Shown here: positions 1-6,700 of the stretch, piece by piece
Layout: each line of letters begins with the position of its first letter
Numbering within the stretch: the first letter of the stretch is position 1
Assembly: GCA_027577415.1 (NCBI GenBank)
Contig: JANBQS010000630.1
Coordinates: 1 to 14,278 of the forward strand
Direction of reading: 5' to 3'
From: Coemansia sp. RSA 922
Lineage: Eukaryota > Kickxellomycota > Kickxellomycetes > Kickxellales > Kickxellaceae
DNA: 14,278 nucleotides
Program-made: the position numbers and the translations under genes
Notes under the pieces: generated by a model
What the model saw: the letters and a program-made list of their open reading frames with translations, nothing else
What the model was told of the DNA's origin: nothing
Databases searched by the model: none

Positions 1-2
1 GT

Positions 3-65
3 GCTCATGGCGGGTCTGGCGCCCCCGACGAGGCTGGCACTGGCTGTGGGTGCGTTATCTTGTAG
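3..65 (+). CDS. 3' end of a CAAX-box protein (probable Ras/Rho-family GTPase), partial
   Basis: The window opens inside a reading frame that ends at TAG (63-65). The last 20 residues are Gly/Ala/Ser-rich and finish in C-G-C-V-I-L. The last four residues form a CAAX box; a terminal Leu usually directs geranylgeranylation, and the Cys two residues upstream is a typical palmitoylation site. Base composition drops from GC-rich to T-rich directly after the stop, as expected at a coding end. Low-complexity tails ending in Cys plus CAAX are typical of Ras and Rho GTPase hypervariable regions, so a membrane-anchored small GTPase is the best guess. Other prenylated proteins remain possible because the GTPase domain is outside the window. 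The other two frames also run open for about 90 bases, but neither ends in a recognisable motif. Confidence 0.5.
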   Translation, partial: AHGGSGAPDEAGTGCGCVIL

Positions 66-243
66 TGTGTTCTTTTTTTTTCTCTTTCCATAATTGACTT
101 TTATTTTCTCCTCTATTATTGTATCGCATTCGATCTGGATCAAGTACGCACAGATCAGCTCCCTTGATAGCTTTTAATTATTGAATTGGGTCTTTCATCT
201 CTGTTATTTTTATATTTTATATTATTTTATTTTTTCTCACTCG
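66..243 (+). promoter_or_regulatory. Intergenic spacer and leader of the COG6 gene
   Basis: This 178-base spacer is strongly T-rich. It holds the 3' UTR of the upstream gene and the promoter of COG6. Just before the COG6 start codon (about 205-235) it contains repeated TTTTATATT/TATTATTTTA words that could serve as TATA-like elements or a pyrimidine-rich initiator. No AATAAA signal was seen for the upstream gene. Confidence 0.35.
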
Positions 244-2178
244 ATGGTTTCCGCTAATTCGGTTGTTGTTGCTGTTGCTGATAAGCGCGCACCAGGCATG
301 CTTGGACGACGGGCGCAGCAGATAGTGCAGCAGCCACTGGACGGCCCCGAAGTGCGGTCTGCATTGGAGGCACTTGCGTCGTGCTACAATACCCCGAGCG
401 ACTCTACTGGCGTTGACTCGGACCTCAACGGCCTTGCCAGGCACCGTGACGTGCGAGGTGATATGCAGGCAAGAGGGTCGCAGATGGATGCAGAGTTTGT
501 ACTGGCGCTGGGAGCTGTCGAGGCGGCGTTTGCAGGATTAGAGCGCAGCGTCGACGAGCTGGACGGGCAGTGCTCAGCCTTGCGTACTCAGGTCAACACT
601 GCACTAAGGACCACGGCTGCGGCGGCAGAGCAGGCCGGCGCGTTGGCTGACGAGCGGCGCGAGCTGTCGACGCGGCTCTCTTTGGCGTCTGACTTCCTGT
701 CGCGGTTCTCGCTGGCTGAGTCTGACGCTGAACGGCTCAGCGGCTCGGTGGTCGACTCGGCGTATTTTGCGGCGTTGGATCGCGTGGCGGCGACTCGCGC
801 CGAGTGCCAGAAGCTGCTGGGCGTGGGGACGCAGACGGCGGCTCACGAGCTGATGCGCGAGCTGAGTGCTCAGGAAGACGCGGCGTATGCGGCGCTACTG
901 AGGTGGGTGATGGCCAAGGCTCGCGACTTGGCCAGCGACTCGGCGCCGGTCGAGCCTCAGCTGCGCCACGCACTACGGCGCCTGCACGCCCACCCGGCGC
1001 TGCTGGACGCTGCGGCGACGGAAATTGCCCGGGCAAGGCGCGAGGCTGTTGGCCGCTCGTTTGTCGCCGCGCTGGTGCGTGGAGGAGCAGGCGGCACTCC
1101 GCGCCCAATCGACGCGCATGCCGGCGATGCCCCGCGCTATGTCGGAGACATGCTTGCGTGGGCCCACCAGGCTTGCGCCGAGGAAGGCGAGCTTCTTGAT
1201 GCCCTGCAGGGTCCTCCTGTCCAGGGTCTGCCAGTCCAGGGCCAGGCGGACCGCGGGCTGCTGGCTGTGGCGCTTGAGGCGGTGGCGCGGCCGCTCGAGC
1301 TGCGCGTTGCTCAGGCTGTTGCCGAGACGCGCGCTCCTGCCGTTTTGTTCCGCATCGACAGCCTGCTGTCCTTTTACGCGACACTGTTCGCTGCTGTGCG
1401 CCTGCCGGCCGACTCGGCGTTTATGGCCACTGTGCATGGGCTGTGTTCCTCGGCGCATGCGCGCTTGCTGTCGGCGCTGGATGCGCTGTTGCTGGATGCA
1501 GTTGCTGCTGCTTTTGACCGCGTGCCGCCGACTCTGGATGCTCCACCACCGCTGGCTGCGTTGTTGGCGGTGGTTGACGACATTTTGCGCCTGCACGAGG
1601 ATTCGATTGACCAGCTCTCAGAACCACAGTCTACTGTTGGCGGTGCTCCTGTTGCTGACCACATTGCCCGCATGTTGGGCCGGCTGCGCACTGAGGCGCA
1701 TGCTGCTGCTGCCGATGACACTGCGTTGCGTGCCTATGAGCGTACTATTTTCGAGCTGAATGTCTTGGCGCCACTGCTCGATCACGCCGTGCCGTTTGCT
1801 AGCCTCGCTTGCTGGCACTCTGCGCAAGAAGCTAGTCACACGCATTTGGCGGATACTCTATGTCGGCAGTTGGTGCAGTTGGTCAAGGAAAAATCGCACT
1901 TGCCGTTTGAGGATGCCGAAATCCAGGCGGATACCTTGGTTGATTGCTTGGCTCGCTTCAATCACTGCCTTAAGAGTGCGTCGGACCTAGATGTCGCTCG
2001 CCTTGTAGCGCGTCTTGCTGACCATGCCTTGGCGCGCACTATTGCTCACCGCGTTACACAAATGTTTGTTGAAGAGTATGCCCAACTCTACGCTCGTATC
2101 AGCTCGCTTGACGAGTCTAAATCGCCTGCTGTCACAGCATTGCTGCTTATGCCAGATACTGTAGCAACACTATTGTAA
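244..2178 (+). CDS. COG6: Conserved oligomeric Golgi complex subunit 6 (COG6)
   Basis: COG6 is a lobe B subunit of the COG complex, a CATCHR tether on the cytosolic face of the Golgi that captures retrograde intra-Golgi vesicles and keeps glycosylation enzymes in place. The 644-residue product is close to the length of human COG6 (about 657). The N-terminal third is a heptad-rich coiled coil (about residues 60-165). The most diagnostic stretch is R-G-G-A-G-G-T-P-R-P-I (279-289) followed by Y-V-G-D-M-L-A-W (299-306), nearly identical to animal COG6. The C-terminus aligns through to the family's end in T-L-L. I chose ATG 244 because the open frame back to 181 has no ATG and would add a spurious hydrophobic leader; residues after 244 already match the family N-terminus. 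The gene appears intronless and uses mainly G/C-ending codons. It converges with the secreted-protein gene downstream. Confidence 0.93.
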   Translation: MVSANSVVVAVADKRAPGMLGRRAQQIVQQPLDGPEVRSALEALASCYNTPSDSTGVDSDLNGLARHRDVRGDMQARGSQMDAEFVLALGAVEAAFAGLERSVDELDGQCSALRTQVNTALRTTAAAAEQAGALADERRELSTRLSLASDFLSRFSLAESDAERLSGSVVDSAYFAALDRVAATRAECQKLLGVGTQTAAHELMRELSAQEDAAYAALLRWVMAKARDLASDSAPVEPQLRHALRRLHAHPALLDAAATEIARARREAVGRSFVAALVRGGAGGTPRPIDAHAGDAPRYVGDMLAWAHQACAEEGELLDALQGPPVQGLPVQGQADRGLLAVALEAVARPLELRVAQAVAETRAPAVLFRIDSLLSFYATLFAAVRLPADSAFMATVHGLCSSAHARLLSALDALLLDAVAAAFDRVPPTLDAPPPLAALLAVVDDILRLHEDSIDQLSEPQSTVGGAPVADHIARMLGRLRTEAHAAAADDTALRAYERTIFELNVLAPLLDHAVPFASLACWHSAQEASHTHLADTLCRQLVQLVKEKSHLPFEDAEIQADTLVDCLARFNHCLKSASDLDVARLVARLADHALARTIAHRVTQMFVEEYAQLYARISSLDESKSPAVTALLLMPDTVATLL

Positions 2179-2362
2179 TAATGATTTTTTTTAACATGTG
2201 TATATTGAGAAGATGTTTAATCATTACTCTTATAAAAGAAGGATTAAGAAATGAAAGCTATTCTTTGCTCTTCAGTCAATTGGCAAAAATGGCTAAAAAC
2301 TTGGATAGTCCTCGGCTAAGTAGAGAGGGGTGGCTCTTTTTTGCCAATAAAATGGTGTGGTC
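2179..2362. other. Convergent 3' intergenic region with decayed repeat copy
   Basis: This 184-base spacer separates two convergent stop codons. The part nearest the secreted-protein gene (about 2300-2362), read on the minus strand, still resembles the coding repeat of that gene: after the stop it encodes H-P-S-L-L-S-R-G, matching R-P-S-L-L-R-R-G inside the gene. The rest is AT-rich and shows no RNA gene or ORF. A plus-strand AATAAA at 2346-2351 could end the COG6 transcript. If so, the two transcripts overlap. Confidence 0.45.
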
Positions 2363-2671
2363 CTACACATATTCAATGGCTGACTGGAACGAAGTCGGCT
2401 CGGGAATAGCACTCAATGTCACAGTGCTATACACTTGCGTGTCAAAGCTGTCAGAATAGCCACGACGGAGTAGAGAGGGGCGGACCACGCCAATGACATT
2501 GTTGTCGCCCACATATTTAATGGATGGCTGGACCGAATAACTTGGCTCAGGAATAGCGCTCAGTGTCACAGTGCTATACACTTCCGTGTCAGAACCGATG
2601 AAGCTCAGAGGTATAGCCGATGCCGATGCCAGCGCTGCCAGTGAAAGTACAGAAAGAATCGCAAGCTTCAT
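2363..2671 (-). CDS. Small secreted repeat protein with signal peptide and dibasic site
   Basis: The 102-residue product begins with a classical secretory signal: K2, a Leu/Ala-rich core (3-15), and A-S-A ending at residue 19, with predicted cleavage before I20. The mature part contains no cysteine. It holds two copies of a module with the core V-Y-S-T-V-T-L-S-A-I-P-E-P, at residues 31-43 and 80-92, 49 residues apart. The copies are separated by L-L-R-R-G (67-71), whose dibasic R69-R70 could be a Kex2 site, giving peptides of about 51 and 32 residues that each carry one module. The stop (TAG) falls inside the second module, and homology continues past it. I do not recognise the family. A secreted or cell-wall peptide precursor is an inference. 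The gene converges with COG6 and its promoter lies in a tandemly repeated region. Confidence 0.75.
   Translation of the reverse strand: MKLAILSVLSLAALASASAIPLSFIGSDTEVYSTVTLSAIPEPSYSVQPSIKYVGDNNVIGVVRPSLLRRGYSDSFDTQVYSTVTLSAIPEPTSFQSAIEYV
2416..2609 (-). repeat. Internal coding duplication, two copies about 147 bp apart
   Basis: The DNA around 2416-2462 and the DNA around 2563-2609 are near-identical (shared words include tgtcacagtgctatacactt). They encode the two V-Y-S-T-V-T-L-S modules of the secreted protein. The spacing is a multiple of three, so the frame is kept. The flanking word agtagagagggg also recurs (about 2319 and 2471), showing that the duplicated unit extends to the left beyond the present stop codon. 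Confidence 0.8.
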
Positions 2672-2714
2672 GGTGATAAAAAAAAGAAGAGTTTAAAGTG
2701 TCAGTAGTTGTAAG

Positions 2715-2734
2715 GTGTGTGTGTGTGTGTGTGT
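2715..2734. repeat. (GT)10 microsatellite
   Basis: A perfect GT dinucleotide run of 10 units. On the minus strand it is an (AC)10 tract about 45-65 bases upstream of the start codon of the secreted protein, between that codon and the TATA box, so it probably lies in the 5' UTR. Its length could vary between strains. Confidence 0.85.
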
Positions 2735-2779
2735 TGTAATGAAACGAGAGAGACAGTCCTTCTTCTTCTCTTCCTCTCT

Positions 2780-2786
2780 TTTTATA
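2780..2786 (-). promoter_or_regulatory. TATA box of the secreted-protein gene
   Basis: The minus strand reads TATAAAA (followed by AG) here, about 109 bases upstream of the ATG at 2671. It sits at the edge of the proximal copy of the three-copy upstream repeat. The equivalent positions in the other two copies read TGTAAAA and TGTAAAG on the same strand, so only this copy has the canonical element. Confidence 0.55.
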
Positions 2787-3127
2787 CGCAAAATCTGACC
2801 AAACCGGACAAGACAGAACGTGGTTCTTCTATTATTACATTTCTTGGCAAGATGCAGCTCAAAAGGTGCTTTTGAGAATCGCGTGTGCATCTTTACAACC
2901 AAATCTGCCCAACTAGACAAGGCAGAACGTAGTTCTTCCATAAATAATTCTCTTATTAGGATGGAGCTAAAGGATTCTTTTTGCGAATCGCGTGTACTTT
3001 TCTTTTTACAGCCAAATCTGCCCAACTGGACATGGCAGAACGTGGTTCTTCTATTAATATATAGTTTTTTCTTCTTTTTGCCAAGATTGAGCTAAAGGGT
3101 GCTTTTGTATACATCTATTTTCAGTCA
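2787..3127. repeat. Three tandem copies of an about 112-bp promoter unit
   Basis: Three diverged copies can be lined up on the anchor aaatctg at 2791, 2901 and 3014 (periods of 110 and 113). Each is followed by a ...gacaaggcagaacgt... segment and by gttcttc with an AT-rich stretch. Copies 1 and 2 then share gaatcgcgtgt. The array lies directly upstream of the minus-strand secreted gene. Open frames cross it on both strands, but they follow the repeat and have no recognisable product, so I read it as regulatory rather than coding. Confidence 0.75.
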
Positions 3128-3506
3128 ACAATTTCAAAGTGTTTCTAACGGATATATCTTTCCAGAATGCTTTTTTTTTTTGCCCTTTAGCGTGTCGCAT
3201 AGTGTCTATTTTAATGCGCACGAGCCAATGGCTTTTTGGCTCCGTTAATCCAATGGTCTTTGCCTCCGTTAATCCAATCAAAACACTCGCTTTAGGCATG
3301 ACAAGCCGCGGCTCGACACTGGAGTGGCTCGATCGAGTGGTTCGAATAGAAAGTCAGCTCGCTTTAGAGCCTATACAGCTTTCCTTCAGTGAGTTTTGCA
3401 TTTTCTCTGTTTACCATTTCTTAAAAGCTGCATTAATTTATATTATTATCGTCAATTTCACTTTCGACTTTGGCCGCGTCAACTGCGACTCTATTTATTG
3501 AGTGCT
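3128..3506. promoter_or_regulatory. Divergent regulatory region with three CCAAT boxes
   Basis: This stretch lies between the promoter repeats of the secreted gene and the presumed first exon of the SNF2 gene. It carries CCAAT at 3225-3229, 3250-3254 and 3274-3278, spaced 25 and 24 bases. The last two are inside a direct repeat (ctccgttaatccaat). CCAAT is the core site of the fungal HAP/CBC (NF-Y) factor. A 10-bp palindrome ctcgatcgag is at 3328-3337. An open frame at 3139-3501 lacks any domain or convincing start and is not called. Confidence 0.45.
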
Positions 3507-3567
3507 ATGATTGACGGCGTACACACACTCAGCAGGGAGTCCAACTCTCCCGACGTATTGGCTCTTG
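3507..3567 (+). other. Probable first coding exon of the SNF2 gene
   Basis: ATG at 3507 opens 20 codons plus one base and meets a good donor (GTAAGC, 3568-3573). Joining base 3567 to 3696 gives an Ala codon and enters the SNF2 frame without a stop, upstream of the ATG at 3737. The exon encodes a polar, ordinary-looking peptide, whereas the unspliced frame across 3590-3695 encodes an atypical hydrophobic stretch and lacks an ATG start. The context of this ATG is unremarkable, so a 5'-UTR exon is the alternative. Confidence 0.4.
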
Positions 3568-3695
3568 GTAAGCCCCGACATAGCAGACAGTGAACTTGAC
3601 TAGAGTTGTCATTTGCCAATTGACTCCTCTGCATTGCACTAAAGATAACAAACATAGTGTTTACTTGTTTTCGATCCTTATTTTTTTTGGTGTAG
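3568..3695 (+). other. Candidate 128-nt intron in the 5' end of the SNF2 gene
   Basis: It begins with GTAAGC and ends with a T-rich tract (eight T at 3681-3688) followed by TGTAG. A possible branch region (gcactaaagataac) lies about 45-55 bases before the acceptor. The segment is more AT-rich than the flanking coding sequence. Removal keeps the reading frame. Confidence 0.4.
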
Positions 3696-3736
3696 CCAGC
3701 GTTAGAGACGACCCAAATAACAACTTGTCAAACTAC

Positions 3737-6700
3737 ATGGCTCGCCTTGCAACCATTACCTACGATGTGATACCACGCCGCGTAACTTTGTACTCGGCGG
3801 TATTTGGCTTGGGTCATTTGGATAGTGATACAGAGATGGAGCCTGATATTGAAATGACCGAGGTTGACCCCGAAATGAACACAAACCAGGCTGTAGCTCC
3901 AGTATCAGCCGATACTGCCAAGGCTGCTACGCCCGAACCCATGTACATTATCACGGACGACAGCAGCGCTTCGGACCCTGAGCAGCTCTTATCTCCTACT
4001 GCCAACGCTCGGCGATCACTCGAGAGATTGTCACTTCGATCTCCGCAGCAGACATCTCGGGAGTCGGATCAGGAGTTGCATCAGCCATCGCCAAACCATT
4101 TTCCTAGGGATTCACCCGAGCGATTGCCAGAGTCATCGCCTGAACTGTCGCCTGAGCCATTGCCAGAGCCATCACATGAGCTGTCGCCCGAGCCATTGCC
4201 TGAACAGACCCCGTCTCCCGCTCAGAAGCGTCGTATTGCGCCTATCTTGATCACCAGCGAACTGCCAGCAACATCCACAGGGAACTTGGTAGATGACCAG
4301 CGGCCCTTTGTACTCATTCCGCCACCAACGCTACCACCATGGGAGGCGCGACAGCAGCTGCGATCGGCATTCGAAGAGTCTCGCTTCTCGCGGTTTAAGC
4401 CTTTCCGGACATTTACGCGGCGACACTTAGTAAAGCGCCCTGCAGAAAATCCAGACCGAGTACAGCCGCCTGCCATATCGTCATCAGGAGAGTCCTTGGT
4501 ACCAAAGTTTATCAAAAATGTCGGCGACAGCTTTTGGTTCTGCCGACACGCCAGCTTTACGCAGGACCACATTATCGCGCAGCTGCAAGCGAAAGACGAC
4601 GACGACTCGCAGCAGCAGCAGCAGCAACAGCGAGCGACGCTCGACGACGATATGGCTACTATACAGAGCTGGATGTGGCGACATCTGAGGCACAATGATC
4701 GGCTCTTGATTGACGACTTTGACGACGACGAGGAGACGCTGCCGGTGTATGGCGAGTCTGACGACGAGGGCGAGTATTCAGACAGCCTAATGCTCGAAAT
4801 CAGTGAGGAGCAGCGAGAGGCGTCAAAGAGGCGGGCCCAGTTGGATACAGTCGAGCGAGAGCGCGTCGCCGAAGTGCAGCGCATTATACAGCAGCGCCTG
4901 GCGTTCTTTTACAGCGAGTGGAAGGACAAAACGCAGCCGAGGATGGAGCTGCGCGCCTGCAGCTTGTGGCGCAGCAATGTGGCCGGCCGCATTCGCCTTG
5001 AGACGCTTCTGGCTAAGCTTGTCGATGAGCGCTTGCCCAAGATCCAGCGCGCCGTGGTTGACAGTGGCGAGGCGCAAAAGAGAAAAATTGTCAGCCAATG
5101 CGAGAGCTTGCGCGTCACCGCCGACCAGATCTCAGAGATAAAGTGGCTGCTCGAGCTGACTTCTGGGCCGCAGCCCCTGCCTTTGCGGTCGCGCCATACG
5201 CGTAAACAAAATATTGACCAAGCTCCGGACCGCGGTCCTCGTAGGAACACACGTAAACTTATTCGGCCTCAGCAGCGCGTTGCCCAACGCTACTACAGTG
5301 CCAGAGCTTCCGCCACACTCCCTGGTCTCTCCAGTCGTCATAGCCGTCTGGGCCGCCCTGCTGGCCCAGCTAACGGCGACAATGTCGACGACAACGACAT
5401 GAGCGTCGACAGTATGGATGAGTTTATCGATGGCGACGACGACGACGATGGTGATGTGGCGCCTGTAAGGAGCGTAGGCGATACTGACTTGTCGACGGCC
5501 AACGAGCGTCTCATCTCATCGGTGCCCTCCTTGGAGGCGGCTGCATTCACCACAGAGCTAGCGCGTCACTCGCCAGACGCCATGTACTCGGCGGCCATTA
5601 ATTACATTCAGCAGATGGCGCAGGGTGTTACGTCGTTCCACACAACGTCCCATTCCGGCTCCGCGCTGCCTCTGTCTCCAAATATGGCTTTTCGAGCATC
5701 TTCGTCTCGGGCCTCGGGCCCAGAGCCAACGAAGGCGGTGTCAGCGGGCATTGCATTGCGGGTGTGGGCCGAATTCCAGCATTGGATCCACACTGCAAGG
5801 CCGACGGTTCAAGTACAATACGCAAGCATCCAAATTCGCGACAAGGCGAAGAAGCAATTGGATCACTTGCTGAATAAGCAGCAAGCAGGCGCTAATGTGG
5901 AAATATCAATAAAGCCGCCCCAGCGGTGGGTACCTAGACGATTTGCCGACGTTGCTGCCTCTGTGGTGTCAACTCCCTTGCTACATATGCGCGCCAAGGA
6001 CCGCCCACTACGCCCGCCACCGAATGCCGACATTGCGCCTCGCTCCTCGCCTGTCTTGATTATCGACGGTCGCCACCTGCCGGAGGTTTTGCATGTAATG
6101 CACGACAACGGCGTAGCACAACACACTGCCTTTTCTGATTTTTACCGCTGGCGTAGGCGCAACGATGGCACGCAGCGCTCTCCCGCAATGCCGTCGTCCG
6201 AGGATGAGGGGGATGTTGACAAGTGTGCCGACAGGGCCAAATCTGGTCAGAAAGGGCCGCAGAACATGCACAAGCGTACTCACGATGCGGTGATATCCTC
6301 TGACGACGACCTTCTTGTCGACAATGGCATTTCTGCAGTTGATATGGCGATTTTGGAAGCGGAGGCGGAGCATGCCGAGCAGGTCGTACTGTCTTCTCAG
6401 CCCAAGCCGCCTGTCACTGGCGTGACACCGGCAAGGAACAGACGACGTAACATTCGCCCGATTCGCGAAGAGGACGCCGAGGTACTAGAGACGCGTCGTA
6501 TTCAACGTCAGGCCGAGGAGGAGGTCAACCGCCGTATGCAAAAGGCCGCTGCAGCTGCCGCCGCCGCCGAGTCTAGTCCTAACAACAGCCAGGGAGCCCT
6601 CTCGCAGCAGACATCGGTAGTTGTGGCTATTGACGATGACGATGATGACGATGGCACGGAGGACGATAAAGGCGAGGTTGTCATGTCAGGGACAAGGCCG

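Noticed and set aside
737..1384. Long minus-strand open frame of over 200 codons inside COG6
   Set aside because: It is the antisense of a GC-rich, well-supported gene. The translation is Arg/Pro/Ala-biased with no motif.
2693..3095. Overlapping open frames on both strands across the 112-bp repeats
   Set aside because: They follow the repeat, include translated microsatellite (Thr-His run) and poly-T, and show no domain.
3320..3360. Possible tRNA, because of ggttcgaata resembling a B box
   Set aside because: No acceptor stem, anticodon arm or properly spaced A box could be folded around it.
3139..3501. Plus-strand frame of 120 codons before the SNF2 gene
   Set aside because: It has an odd composition, covers CCAAT repeats and poly-T, and shows no domain or supported start. 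Only a regulatory reading fits.
4222..4884. Minus-strand 220-codon frame, Ser/Cys-rich
   Set aside because: It is antisense to the Asp/Gln-rich SNF2 N-terminus. The Cys/Ser runs are just the complement of CAG/GAC codons.
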